A DNA stretch of 64,000 bases from Skermanella aerolata KACC 11604 (lineage in GTDB: Bacteria > Pseudomonadota > Alphaproteobacteria > Azospirillales > Azospirillaceae). The notes under the pieces are model-generated. The model saw only the letters and a list, made by a program, of their open reading frames with translations. It did no database searches and was not told the origin of the DNA. The DNA lies in the NCBI RefSeq assembly GCF_000936425.1, contig NZ_AVFK01000028.1, positions 47,952 through 111,951 of the forward strand, written 5' to 3'. Shown piece by piece: positions 44,002 through 52,952 of the stretch. A program made the translations under genes and the position numbers. How positions within the stretch are numbered: the first letter of the stretch is position 1; each line of letters begins with the position of its first letter.

Positions 44002-46134
44002 TCACTTGTTTCCCATGGTATCGTTGGCGCTCTCGCGAAAAATCACGGCGTCCACGATGGCGCACCCTTCGCCTGCGCTCCCGACCAGCACCGGATTGAG
44101 GTCGAGGCTGACGATCTTGGCGGCGGGGTCCATCATCAGCCGGCCGACGGCGGCGACCGCTTCCGACAATGCTGCAAGGTCCATCGGCGGCTCTCCCCGC
44201 ACGCCCCCCAGAACCGGCGCGATCCGCAGGCGCGCCAGCGCTTCCGCGACCTCGTCCGCCGAGAAAGGCGGCAGCAGCAGCCGAAGGTCGGGCAGCGCCT
44301 CGACGTATTTGCCGCCGTCGCCGACCATGACGACCGGGCCGAAGACCGGGTCGCGGTGCGCGCCGATGATCATCTCGCGCCGTCCCTTGCGCATCGCGGC
44401 GACAATGACGCCGTCGAAGCGTTTGCCGCTGTCTCGGATGATCCGCTCCATCCCGTGCCAGGCGTCGGTCACCTCCTCAGGCGTATTCAGGCCGAGGCGG
44501 ACAAGGCCTAGCTCGGATTTATGCGCGATGTCGGCCGAGCATCCCTTGACCGCGACGGGGCCGCCGATGGCTTGAAGCGCTTCGACGCATTCTTCCGCCG
44601 ATCGGCAAAGCCGGTGCGCTACGACGGGCAGCCCGTGCGACTGGGCAAGAGCGAGGCTGTCCGCCTCGTTGAGCATGACCGGGGTGGAGGACGCGGAAGC
44701 ACGATCCCGAGGCTTGGCGACGAAGGGAGCATCGGCGCGGTGCGTCTTGGCGCGATTCATCAGCTCAAGGTGCGATATGTACTGGTTCAACGCATCGACC
44801 GCCTGGGTCTCGGTGGTGAACACCGGCAGCCCCTCGGCCTTGAAGCGGGCCATGACGTTCGGCTGCGGCGCCGCCACGACCAGCGGCTTGCCGGTGAGTG
44901 CCGCGAATGTCGCGGTATCGCGGGCGAAGGCATCGACGTCGTAGCCGACCCCCGCCACCGGCACGCCGATGACGAAGGCGTCGGCCGCCGGGTCCTTCGC
45001 TATGACCGGCAGGATATCACCGAACAGGCGGCTGTTGGTCAGCAGTGCCGCCGTGATATCGATCGGGTTGGTCGTCGTGGCGAAGCTCGGCAGGATGCGC
45101 CCAAGCTCGGCCCTGGTTTCGTCGGCGAGCTTCGCCATGGGCATTCCCGCCATGGAAGCGGCATCCGCCGACATCACGCAGACGGCGCCCGAATTGCTGA
45201 TGGCGACCAGCCGCCGCCCCTTGGGCCGCCAGCCTTTCAGGTAAAGCTCAGCGGCATCGACCAGTCCGGCGGTATCGCGGACGCGCCAGATGCCATGGTG
45301 TTCCAGGAAGGCATCGACGACGCGGTCCTCGTTGGCGAGCGCTCCGGTATGGGAACTGGCCGCCGCCTGACCGGCTGCGGTGCGCCCCGACTTCAGGGCT
45401 ATCACCGGCAGGTCGCGCTCGCGGGCGATCCGCGCCACCTCCGCCAGGTTTTCAGGATCAGGGATGCTTTCCAGGTAGAGAAGGAGCAGCTTGACTTCGG
45501 GGTCCTCGACAACCGCCGCCGCAAGTTCCGACACCGTGACGTCGCAGTCGTTGCCGGTCGCGTGCGAGTGGCGCACGCCGATGCCGCGCTGCCGCATCAG
45601 GCCATAGGGCACAACGGCCATAGCTCCGCTCTGGCTCAGTACCGCGACCGGACCGTCCGCCGGTTCCGCTTCCAGATACATGGTCGAGAAGCTCAGGATC
45701 GCGCCGGTGCCGAAATTGGCGAGACCCTGGGAGTTCGGGCCGATGATGCGCGTGCCCTTGGCACGTACCCGCTCGACCATCCGGCGCTCCTTCTCCTTGC
45801 CGCCGACGGGATCGCTCTCGCCGAAGCCGGAACTCATCAGCACGACCGCCTTGACGCCGAGGTCGGCGCACTCGTCCACTGCCGCCAGCGCCGCGTCTCC
45901 CGGAACGGCGACGATGGCGACCTCGGGGGTTTCCGGGAGATCCCTCAGCGCCGGATAGGTCTTGTAACCAAGCGTCTCGGTACGCTTGGGGTTGATCGGA
46001 TAGACTTTCCCGCGATAGCCGAAGCGGGACAGATAGACGAGCGGACGGCCGCCGATCTTGTTCGGGTTGTCGGACGCTCCGATGATCGCGATCGATTTCG
46101 GATCGAGCACGGCCTTGAGACTGCTGTCAGGCAT
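44002..46134 (-). CDS. Acyl-CoA synthetase (ADP-forming), fused alpha-beta type
   Basis: This is a cytoplasmic enzyme of 710 residues that joins a carboxylic acid to CoA with ATP to ADP turnover. The N-terminal CoA-binding domain begins DPKSIAIIGASDNPNKIGGR. A succinyl-CoA ligase-like domain follows, with the phospho-histidine region expected in SHTGALANEDRV. The C-terminal ATP-grasp domain holds GGPVAVKGCSADIAHKSELG and VMVGDGGKYVEALPD. It sits 9 nt downstream of the zinc-ribbon protein. In this operon it likely activates the imported or first-product acid. Confidence 0.93.
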   Translation of the reverse strand: MPDSSLKAVLDPKSIAIIGASDNPNKIGGRPLVYLSRFGYRGKVYPINPKRTETLGYKTYPALRDLPETPEVAIVAVPGDAALAAVDECADLGVKAVVLMSSGFGESDPVGGKEKERRMVERVRAKGTRIIGPNSQGLANFGTGAILSFSTMYLEAEPADGPVAVLSQSGAMAVVPYGLMRQRGIGVRHSHATGNDCDVTVSELAAAVVEDPEVKLLLLYLESIPDPENLAEVARIARERDLPVIALKSGRTAAGQAAASSHTGALANEDRVVDAFLEHHGIWRVRDTAGLVDAAELYLKGWRPKGRRLVAISNSGAVCVMSADAASMAGMPMAKLADETRAELGRILPSFATTTNPIDITAALLTNSRLFGDILPVIAKDPAADAFVIGVPVAGVGYDVDAFARDTATFAALTGKPLVVAAPQPNVMARFKAEGLPVFTTETQAVDALNQYISHLELMNRAKTHRADAPFVAKPRDRASASSTPVMLNEADSLALAQSHGLPVVAHRLCRSAEECVEALQAIGGPVAVKGCSADIAHKSELGLVRLGLNTPEEVTDAWHGMERIIRDSGKRFDGVIVAAMRKGRREMIIGAHRDPVFGPVVMVGDGGKYVEALPDLRLLLPPFSADEVAEALARLRIAPVLGGVRGEPPMDLAALSEAVAAVGRLMMDPAAKIVSLDLNPVLVGSAGEGCAIVDAVIFRESANDTMGNK

Positions 46135-46143
46135 GACGCCCCT

Positions 46144-46515
46144 TCAGGTGCTGGGATCGAAATAGGGGAGGAGACGGTCGGCGAAGCGGACGAAGCGGAC
46201 CGTCACCGGGTCGCCGATCTTCAGGCTCCTGTCGCCATGCGCCATCATGCGAAAGCCTTCCTCGGCATCCACCAGGACGATCAGGTAGGGAGCCAGCGCG
46301 CGCAGGTCTTCCGACGGTGCCCGTGTCACGAGGCTGGCCGCATGGACCGTCCCCCGGCCGGAAGCCTGCCGGTCGGTGACATGGCCGCCGCCGCAGGTCG
46401 GGCAGAAGTCGCGGCGGAAATACCAGGCGGTGCCGCAATCGGCGCAAGTCTGGTAGACGACGGCCTCGCCGCCGCGCGTCCAGTCCGCCGCTTCGTTCCT
46501 GGATTCAGGGTTCAT
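46144..46515 (-). CDS. Zinc-ribbon/OB-fold protein (DUF35-type), thiolase partner
   Basis: This is a 123-residue protein. The rubredoxin-like zinc ribbon is CADCGTAWYFRRDFCPTCG near residue 25, followed by an OB-fold (GRGTVHAASLVTRAPSEDL to IGDPVTVRFVR). Such proteins form complexes with SCP2-type thiolases and bind or channel acyl-CoA. It overlaps the thiolase gene by 4 nt, exactly the expected partnership. The ATG at 46515 is chosen from that overlap and from protein similarity. Confidence 0.9.
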   Translation of the reverse strand: MNPESRNEAADWTRGGEAVVYQTCADCGTAWYFRRDFCPTCGGGHVTDRQASGRGTVHAASLVTRAPSEDLRALAPYLIVLVDAEEGFRMMAHGDRSLKIGDPVTVRFVRFADRLLPYFDPST

Positions 46516-47648
46516 CGTACACGCTCCAGAAACAGGCTGGCATGGGAGGAAAGGACGCCGCCGTCGCCGTGCAGCAGGGTCAGCGAAGCATCCTTCGCCT
46601 GACGGGACTCCGCGCGGCCTGTCATCTGGCGATGCGCCTCGACCAGATGGGCCATGGCTCCCGCGACGCCGCAATGGCCGTAGGAGAGCAGCCCGCCATG
46701 GGTGTTGAGCGGCAATTCGCCGTCATGATCGAAGTAGCCGTCCCTGGCGCGCGACCCCGCCTCGCCGCGACCGCACAGGCCGATCTCCTCCAGAAGGATC
46801 GTCAGCGTGATCGTGAAGCTGTCGTAGATGGCGGCGTAGCGGATATCCCGAAGCGCTATCCCGGCAGCCGTCCGGGCGCGTTCGACCGATTCAGCGGCGC
46901 CGAACCGCGTCAGGCTGGGTGCCGCGCTGATATGCTGATGCGTGTGGGCCTGACCGGCGCCGATGATCCGGACGCCGGTTTCGCCGGTCCGCTCCCGGCT
47001 GACGACGAAGGCGGCACCACCGTCCGAAACCGGGCAGCAGTCCAGGATCTTCAGCGGCGCCGCGATGGGCTTCGAGGCCATGACGTCGGCGACGGTGATC
47101 GGCTGCTTGAACTGCGCACCGGGATGCATCAGGGCATGACGGCGCATCAGTACCGCAAGCTCGGCCAGATCCTCCTCGCTTACCCCACGCTCGTGCATGT
47201 AGCGCGACGCGACGAGGCCGTAATAGGCCGGGATCGTCGGTCCCAGCGGGACCTCGTAGACCGGGTGCCCGACCTGGGCCAGGGTCTGGATCGCGGCGTC
47301 GCGGGTCTGTCCGGTAAGCCGGTTCTCTCCCGCCACGACCAGGATGTTCTTCGCGACACCGCTCTCGACCAGAAGATGCGCCAGCATTCCCATGGCGCAG
47401 CCGGTGGCTCCGCCAAGCTGTATCGCGTGGGCGTAGTGGGGATGAAGGCCGAAATGCTCCGCGAACACGGTCGAGAGCATCAGGTGCGGCAGGGTGGTCG
47501 AGTAGCCGCAGATCAGGCCGTCGATGTCGCGTCGTTCCAGTCCCGCGTCGGCGAGCGCCGCAGTCGCGGCCTCGCTCATCAGATCGACGGTGGAACGTCC
47601 TTCAAGCCGGCCATAGGGTGTCAGGCCGACGCCGGTTATCCAGCTCAC
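46512..47648 (-). CDS. SCP2-type thiolase-like protein
   Basis: This is a cytoplasmic thiolase-fold enzyme of 378 residues. The N terminus reads MSWITGVGLTPYGRLEGRST, the nucleophilic Cys region is GGATGCAMGML, and the C-terminal catalytic motif is THGGLLSYGHCGVAGAMAH. The last motif has Cys where many thiolases have Pro, which is normal for this branch. With its DUF35 partner it would cleave or condense a beta-ketoacyl-CoA. ATGA overlaps join it to both neighbours (IclR at 47645 and the DUF35 gene). Confidence 0.9.
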   Translation of the reverse strand: MSWITGVGLTPYGRLEGRSTVDLMSEAATAALADAGLERRDIDGLICGYSTTLPHLMLSTVFAEHFGLHPHYAHAIQLGGATGCAMGMLAHLLVESGVAKNILVVAGENRLTGQTRDAAIQTLAQVGHPVYEVPLGPTIPAYYGLVASRYMHERGVSEEDLAELAVLMRRHALMHPGAQFKQPITVADVMASKPIAAPLKILDCCPVSDGGAAFVVSRERTGETGVRIIGAGQAHTHQHISAAPSLTRFGAAESVERARTAAGIALRDIRYAAIYDSFTITLTILLEEIGLCGRGEAGSRARDGYFDHDGELPLNTHGGLLSYGHCGVAGAMAHLVEAHRQMTGRAESRQAKDASLTLLHGDGGVLSSHASLFLERVR

Positions 47649-48454
47649 TTGGCTTTCCTCCGCTGGGATGGTCTAGATGGTGCGCGGGTTGTGGGCAGGT
47701 CGAACGCCCGGGCGATGAATTCGGCTTCGCGCCGCAGTCCGTCGAGCAGTTCCGGGACCCGCGTCCTGATCCGGTCGGTGAGGGCCGCGATGCTGATGGC
47801 TGCCATCGGGACACGGTTGGAACCCTGGAAGACCGGGATGCCGATCGCGGCCATGCCGTCCACGACCTTGTCGCAGAGCAGCGTGTAGCCCTGTTCGCGC
47901 GCCGTCGCGACTTCCGCCTTGATGATCTCCGGCGTCATCCTCGGATAGGACTTCAACTGGGGCGCCAGGGCTTCCAGAACAGCGTCGATTTCCGGGTCCT
48001 GTGCCCAAGCGAGCAGCGCCAGCGAGCCGGCGCCGACGCCCAGCGGACGCCGACTTCCGAAATCCAGGTAGTTCGCCCGGATCGGGAAGACGCCGACCTC
48101 GCGGTCGATGCAGACTGATTCATTACCGCTGCGGACCGACAGCAGGACAGTGTCTTCCGACAGCGTGGCGAGCCTTACCAGACTGGGCCGCGCCATCTCC
48201 CGGATATCCGAGGGTTGCTGAAGCGGTGCTATCATCGCCTGGATTTCCGGGCCAAGCACATAGGTGGCTTCGTCGTCGAGGCGGCGGACGAAGCCTTCCT
48301 GGACCAGCGTGTCGAGAATGCGGAGCGTCGTCACCTTGTTCAGTCCCGCCGCAGCGGTGATCTCGCTGAGGCGTAGTGGAGCCTTGGCGGACAGCGCGCG
48401 GAGGATGCCGCACGCTTTCTGGATGGCATTGAGCGGCGACGATGTAATCGGCAT
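47645..48454 (-). CDS. IclR family transcriptional regulator
   Basis: This is a 269-residue regulator. The winged helix is NAIQKACGILRALSAKAPLR, then LSEITAAAGLNKVTTLRILDTL; the effector domain follows (EDTVLLSVRSGNESVCIDRE onward) and ends near RRAEFIARAF-like sequence. It lies inside the operon between cyclase and thiolase and overlaps the thiolase start, so it is made with its presumed targets. The best candidate operators are the two TTCC-N7-GGAA palindromes at 54226 and 54346 in the divergent promoter. Confidence 0.92.
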   Translation of the reverse strand: MPITSSPLNAIQKACGILRALSAKAPLRLSEITAAAGLNKVTTLRILDTLVQEGFVRRLDDEATYVLGPEIQAMIAPLQQPSDIREMARPSLVRLATLSEDTVLLSVRSGNESVCIDREVGVFPIRANYLDFGSRRPLGVGAGSLALLAWAQDPEIDAVLEALAPQLKSYPRMTPEIIKAEVATAREQGYTLLCDKVVDGMAAIGIPVFQGSNRVPMAAISIAALTDRIRTRVPELLDGLRREAEFIARAFDLPTTRAPSRPSQRRKAK

Positions 48455-48464
48455 GATCTTTCCA

Positions 48465-49520
48465 TCAGACTGTCGCCACCGGTGTCGCGGGCGATCCGAC
48501 GGCACCCGGCAGCCGCAGGGGCGGCGCCGTAAGAAGGAAACGATGGCGTTTCCGCGACCGTAGCCAGTCCGCCAGGGGCGTCAACAGCCACAACTCGCCC
48601 AGATGGATGCCCAGCTTGAACAGACAGTGCTCGTGCAGCGGCAGCGACGCGCAGCAGCCGGAATGGTTCACCGCCGGATGGGCTTCGACGGCGTAGTTGT
48701 CGGCGATCAGCGCCGCCAGTCCGCTGTCGGTGATCCAGTTCAGCAGGCGGCCGTCCCGGCCGTTCAGCACCGCGCAGGCGTTGCTCATGCTCGCCGGGTC
48801 CGGTTTTCTGCCCATTTCCAGCAGAAGCTGGCCGAAGCCGGTGTGCAGGCAGACCATGTCGCCGCTTTCGACCTCGACGCCGTCCGCTTCCATGATGGAC
48901 ATCAGCAGATCGTAGCCGACCGCTACCCGCTCCCGGCCGACGCGCGCGTGCAGGTCGATCAGGACGCCGCGTCCCTGGACGCAGGTTTCCGCCATCTTCT
49001 CGATCCCGAGCGCCTGCGCCTCCGACGTGCTGCGTGCCTCCGCGATATTGGCTCCGCCGGCATCCTTCGGATCGCTCGGCCCCCTGACATGCTCGTCCGG
49101 GCGGAAGCCGTTGTAGTAGAGCGCTTCCGGTTTACCGTCGCCGTCGGCGTCGAAAAGCTGGCCGACATGGGCCAGACTGTCCCACTGGGTAGAGTACTGG
49201 GTGTGCAGGATGACGAGGTCGTCGCAGATGACGTCGGTCACATCAGGATCGTCGTCGCCGAGCCGGTAGTTCATGTTCGGCCGGCCGTTGCGCACCGTCG
49301 GCCGCAGTGCCGGCGGATGGCGGCGCGGGTTGAGGATGTTGCCGCCGGGATAGTCGAGCGGCAGGCTCAGGCAGAAGGCAAGCCCCTCGCGGACTTCCGC
49401 GACGCCCTGCCGGACCTTCTCCGGCGTCAAAAGATTCAACCGTCCGACTTGATCGTCGGGACCGAAATCGCCCCAGTTGGACCCGTCGGGCCGGTTCTTC
49501 CAGCGTTGTGACGTCGTCAT
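48465..49520 (-). CDS. Cyclase family (kynurenine formamidase-like) metal hydrolase
   Basis: This is a 351-residue protein of the cyclase superfamily. The metal-binding region reads HTQYSTQWDSLAHVGQLFD, a variant of the HxGTHxDxxxH motif in which the first element is degenerate, as in the long subfamily. GVLIDLHARVG and GDMVCLHTGFGQLLLEMG are further landmarks. Members hydrolyse amides, lactones or cyclic ethers. It starts 30 nt after the LivF-type ATPase stop and is followed 10 nt later by the IclR gene. It probably acts early on the imported compound. Confidence 0.9.
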   Translation of the reverse strand: MTTSQRWKNRPDGSNWGDFGPDDQVGRLNLLTPEKVRQGVAEVREGLAFCLSLPLDYPGGNILNPRRHPPALRPTVRNGRPNMNYRLGDDDPDVTDVICDDLVILHTQYSTQWDSLAHVGQLFDADGDGKPEALYYNGFRPDEHVRGPSDPKDAGGANIAEARSTSEAQALGIEKMAETCVQGRGVLIDLHARVGRERVAVGYDLLMSIMEADGVEVESGDMVCLHTGFGQLLLEMGRKPDPASMSNACAVLNGRDGRLLNWITDSGLAALIADNYAVEAHPAVNHSGCCASLPLHEHCLFKLGIHLGELWLLTPLADWLRSRKRHRFLLTAPPLRLPGAVGSPATPVATV

Positions 49521-49550
49521 TTCGTTATTCCTCCCGTGAATTCTTCGGCC

Positions 49551-50291
49551 TCAGCCGCCGCCCAGATAGACGCGGTGCAGCATGTCGCCGCCGCGCAGTT
49601 CTTCCGGCGTGCCTTCCCAGGCGATGCGGCCGGTTTCGACGAGATAGCAGTGATGGGCGTGCTGAAGGGCCTTTTCGACCAGCTGCTCGACCAGCAGGAC
49701 CGCCATGCCCTCGCGGCAGAGTTCCGTGGCGACATCCAGGATGCGGTTGATGATGATCGGGGCCAGCCCAAGCGAGGGTTCGTCCAGGATGAGCAGCCGG
49801 GGATCTCCGACGATGCCCTGGCCAACCGCCAGAATCTGCTGCTGCCCACCGCTCAGGCGTGATGCGGCCTGATGGCGCTTTTCCTTCAGCTCCGGAAACA
49901 GGGTGTAGACGCGGTCAAGCTTCGAACGGTCTCCGCGCGGGTTACGGGCGAAGGTGCCGATCAGCAGGTTGTCTTCCACGGTGAGGCTGTGGAACACCCG
50001 GTGGCCCTGGAGGACCTGGACGACTCCGGCACGGACGATCTCGATCGGGCCGCTCGCCGTGATGTCCTGTCCGTCGAACTCGATCTTGCCGCCCTTCTTC
50101 GATATCAGGCTGGAGATGGCGTGGAGCATCGTGCTTTTGCCGGCGCCGTTGCGGCCGAGCAGCACGACGAGCCTGCCGGCCGGGACGACGAACGAGGCGC
50201 CATGCACGACTTCCGCCTTGCCGTAGGCGACATGAAGGTCGGTGACCTTCAGCAGGGTCTGGGCCGGTTGGGTCGGGATCATGTCATGCAT
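49551..50291 (-). CDS. Branched-chain amino acid-type ABC transporter ATPase, LivF-like
   Basis: This is a 246-residue ATPase. Walker A is LLGRNGAGKST, the signature is LSGGQQQILAVGQG and Walker B is LLILDEPSLGLAP. The LivF-type ending (EGTPEELRGGDMLHRVYLG) is intact. A second ATG at 50282 is possible. It follows the LivG-like gene after 3 nt. With LivG it drives the importer made by 51047-52917. Liv-type systems in catabolic loci often carry aromatic or other hydrophobic acids rather than amino acids. Confidence 0.93.
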   Translation of the reverse strand: MHDMIPTQPAQTLLKVTDLHVAYGKAEVVHGASFVVPAGRLVVLLGRNGAGKSTMLHAISSLISKKGGKIEFDGQDITASGPIEIVRAGVVQVLQGHRVFHSLTVEDNLLIGTFARNPRGDRSKLDRVYTLFPELKEKRHQAASRLSGGQQQILAVGQGIVGDPRLLILDEPSLGLAPIIINRILDVATELCREGMAVLLVEQLVEKALQHAHHCYLVETGRIAWEGTPEELRGGDMLHRVYLGGG

Positions 50292-50294
50292 GGG

Positions 50295-51050
50295 TCAGGC
50301 TCCCAGATACACGCGGATGACCTCGGGGTCCTTTCGGACCTCGTCGGGCGTTCCCCGCTTGATGACCTTGCCGAGGTCCAGCGTGGTGACCCGGTCACAG
50401 ATGCGGAAGACGAAATCCGTGTGGTGCTCGACCAGCAGGACGCCCAGTCCGGCATCCCGCATGACCTGGATGATCCTGCCGAGATGCTCGGTCTCCAGCG
50501 CGGTCAGTCCCCCCGCCGGCTCGTCGAGCATGATGAACTTCGGCCGCATCGCGAGCGCCCGGGCGATCTCCAGGAAGCGCTGTTCCGCGTGTTCGAGCAG
50601 GTCGGCGCGGCGGTGGACGGCATGGCCGAGCCCGACGCCCATCAGCAGCTCCCCGGCGCGCCTTGCGAACTCCCGCTCTTCCCGCCTGGTGCGGCCGAGC
50701 GACAGGGCGGTGCCGAGGAAGTTCGATCCGACATCGCGCCAGGCGCCCAGCATCGCATTGTCGAGCACGGTCATGGTGCCGAGCAGCCGGGGCTTCTGGA
50801 ACGTGCGCGCGATGCCGAGCCGTGCCCGGTGCTGGACGCGCGTCCGGGACAGGTCCTCGCCGTCCAGTCGAATATCGCCCTTGGTCGGCTCGTAGTACCC
50901 GGAGAGAAGGTTGAGCAGCGTCGTCTTGCCGCTGCCGTTGGGACCGATCAGGCCGTGGACCTCGCCGGGGCGGAGTTCGAGCGAGACCTGATCCAGAGCG
51001 GTCAGGCCGCCGAACGATTTGGTGACGTCGGTCACTTGCAAGGCTGTCAC
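50295..51050 (-). CDS. Branched-chain amino acid-type ABC transporter ATPase, LivG-like
   Basis: This is a 251-residue ATPase starting at a GTG that overlaps the LivM stop (GTGA). Walker A is GPNGSGKTTLL, the signature region is LLEHAEQRFLEIARAL, a common LivG variant, and Walker B is KFIMLDEPAGG. The frame is open upstream through the LivM gene, but homology starts here (MTALQVTDVTKSFGG). It pairs with the LivF-like ATPase. The C terminus ends EVIRVYLGA as usual. Confidence 0.92.
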   Translation of the reverse strand: MTALQVTDVTKSFGGLTALDQVSLELRPGEVHGLIGPNGSGKTTLLNLLSGYYEPTKGDIRLDGEDLSRTRVQHRARLGIARTFQKPRLLGTMTVLDNAMLGAWRDVGSNFLGTALSLGRTRREEREFARRAGELLMGVGLGHAVHRRADLLEHAEQRFLEIARALAMRPKFIMLDEPAGGLTALETEHLGRIIQVMRDAGLGVLLVEHHTDFVFRICDRVTTLDLGKVIKRGTPDEVRKDPEVIRVYLGA

Positions 51051-52060
51051 GAGCTTTGCCCCTCCCGGATTGCTGCGGCCAGCCGCGTCAGGTCGGGCGT
51101 CACGACATGGCTCTCGATCCGCCGGGGCCGCAGCTTCTCGGCCAGGACCTCGAACAGCCGTTGCAGCCCCTCGGGGATCAGCAGCACGACCGCCAGCAGC
51201 GTCAGGCCGTAGAAGAAGTTGCCCAGCTTGGCGAGCGGCGCCACCAGTTCCGGCAGCGCCGTCAGGATGATGGTCCCGATGAACGGCCCCAGGATGCTGC
51301 CGCGCCCGCCGATGATGATGCAGACGAAGAAGAACAGCCCCAGTTCGAACACGAAGGTATCGGGCGTGATGTAGCTTTGCAGGGAGGCGAACAGCGCGCC
51401 GGCGACGCCGGCGGTAACGCCGCTGAAGACGAAGACGATCAGCTTGGCGCGGAACAGCGAGATGCCGACCGCCATGGCGGTGATCTCGCTGTCGCGGATG
51501 GCGATCAGCGACCGCCCCCACATGCAGCGCGACACGTTCCAGGTCAGCCACGTGACCAGCCCGCCGACGATCAGGATCAGCCAATAGAGGCCGTCCGGAG
51601 TGTCGAACGGCGCGCTGACTCCCGGTACGGCAAGACCGATGCCGCCGCCCGTGATCTCGTCCTGCGCCAGCGTCAGTTCGGTCACGATCAGCGAAAAGGC
51701 CATGGTCGTCATGGCGAAGTAGAAGCCGGGAAGCCGGAGCGAGGGCAGGCCGAGCAGCAGGCCGCACAACCCGCCGATCACACCTGCTATCGCGATGGCG
51801 AACAGGGGGTTCAGCTCGTGCGTTCCGGCCAGGAAGGCGAAGGTATAGGCGCCGATGGCGAGCAGCCCGACATGGCCGATCGAAAGCTGCCCGGTGAAGC
51901 CGACCACGAGGTTGAGGCCGACGATCAGGATCCAGTAGACCCCGATGAGTTGCGCCAGATGCAGCTGATAGAAGTCGCCGACCCAGAGGGGCAGGGTGGC
52001 GAGCGCCACGCCGCCGGCGAGAAGGCCGGCGGAGCCGGCTGGAGAGCGGGTGTTCGTCAT
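51047..52060 (-). CDS. Branched-chain amino acid-type ABC transporter permease, LivM-like
   Basis: This is a 337-residue inner-membrane permease with about nine helices. Family landmarks are LIVGLNLVVGFTGQLSIGHV and the EAA-like AIRDSEITAMAVGISLFRAKL followed by VFVFSGVTAGVAGALFA. RGSILGPFIGTIILTALPEL closes the core. It overlaps LivH by ATGA at one end and LivG by GTGA at the other. The C terminus extends about 30 residues past the last helix. Confidence 0.93.
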   Translation of the reverse strand: MTNTRSPAGSAGLLAGGVALATLPLWVGDFYQLHLAQLIGVYWILIVGLNLVVGFTGQLSIGHVGLLAIGAYTFAFLAGTHELNPLFAIAIAGVIGGLCGLLLGLPSLRLPGFYFAMTTMAFSLIVTELTLAQDEITGGGIGLAVPGVSAPFDTPDGLYWLILIVGGLVTWLTWNVSRCMWGRSLIAIRDSEITAMAVGISLFRAKLIVFVFSGVTAGVAGALFASLQSYITPDTFVFELGLFFFVCIIIGGRGSILGPFIGTIILTALPELVAPLAKLGNFFYGLTLLAVVLLIPEGLQRLFEVLAEKLRPRRIESHVVTPDLTRLAAAIREGQSS

Positions 52061-52917
52061 ACCGCGCGCACCTGTCGCTGGCCGAAGATGCCTTCGGGCT
52101 TGAGCAGCAGGACGACGATCAGCAGACCGACCGCGATGGTCTGCTGATATTCACCGCCAAAGAAATACGTGGCGAAGGTGCTGAACAGGCCAAGCGCCAA
52201 GCCGCCGACCAGCGCACCGACATTGCTGCCCAGCCCGCCGGCGGCCAGCGCTATGAAGCCGTACAAGGTCAAGCCGTGGCCGACCGCGAAGAAGGCGAAG
52301 GTCAGCTGTCCGGCGGCGAAGCCCGCCACCGCGCCGAGCGCCCCGGCGATGACGTAGGAAAGGCTCCTGACGCGGCTGGTGGCGATGCCCCGCGCCTGCG
52401 CCGCGAAGACGTCTTCCGACATGGCGACGAAGACCTTGCCGTACATCGTGCGCCGATAGAAGAACTCCAGCCCGAGCACCATGACGATGACGGTGACGAT
52501 CGGCAGCCAGTACTTCTGGTCCATGACTCCGGCCGAGAAGTCCTGTGGTATCAGGCGGGGGAAGGGGCGGGGCTCGGTGCCCCACCACAGTCCGACCGCC
52601 TGCTGGACCATCGTCGCCATGGCGAGCGTGGTCAGCAGCCACAGATGCTCGACCGGGCGGGACAGGACCCGCCGGATCGCCACGATTTCCGTCAGGAAGC
52701 CGAAGGCCGCGCCGACCAGCGCCGCACCCGCCAGGCCAAGCACAGATGGGACGCCGAGGTCCGACACCAGCCACGCTCCGAACACCCCGCCCAGCATGCA
52801 GAGATGGCCGGTCGTGACGCTCAGCACCTTCGACGTGGAGAACATGACGTTGTAGACGAGGGCGGTGGCGGCATAGAGCGCGCCGACCGCAAGGCCGGAA
52901 ACGATGACAAGAAGCAT
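52057..52917 (-). CDS. Branched-chain amino acid-type ABC transporter permease, LivH-like
   Basis: This is a 286-residue inner-membrane permease, about eight helices. It begins LLVIVSGLAVGALYAATALV and has MFSTSKVLSVTTGHLCMLGG, then the EAA-like EDVFAAQARGIATSRVRSLS. The C-terminal GLGSNVGALVGGLALGLFST and LKPEGIFGQ are typical LivH. It lies 36 nt after the binding protein gene. With LivM it forms the channel. Confidence 0.93.
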   Translation of the reverse strand: MLLVIVSGLAVGALYAATALVYNVMFSTSKVLSVTTGHLCMLGGVFGAWLVSDLGVPSVLGLAGAALVGAAFGFLTEIVAIRRVLSRPVEHLWLLTTLAMATMVQQAVGLWWGTEPRPFPRLIPQDFSAGVMDQKYWLPIVTVIVMVLGLEFFYRRTMYGKVFVAMSEDVFAAQARGIATSRVRSLSYVIAGALGAVAGFAAGQLTFAFFAVGHGLTLYGFIALAAGGLGSNVGALVGGLALGLFSTFATYFFGGEYQQTIAVGLLIVVLLLKPEGIFGQRQVRAV

Positions 52918-52952
52918 GATGTCTTCCCGGACGGGAGTTTCAAAGAGAGCGA

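Noticed and set aside
44521..46602. 693-codon plus-strand frame opposite the acyl-CoA synthetase
   Set aside because: No domain, biased composition, fully antisense to a recognised enzyme.
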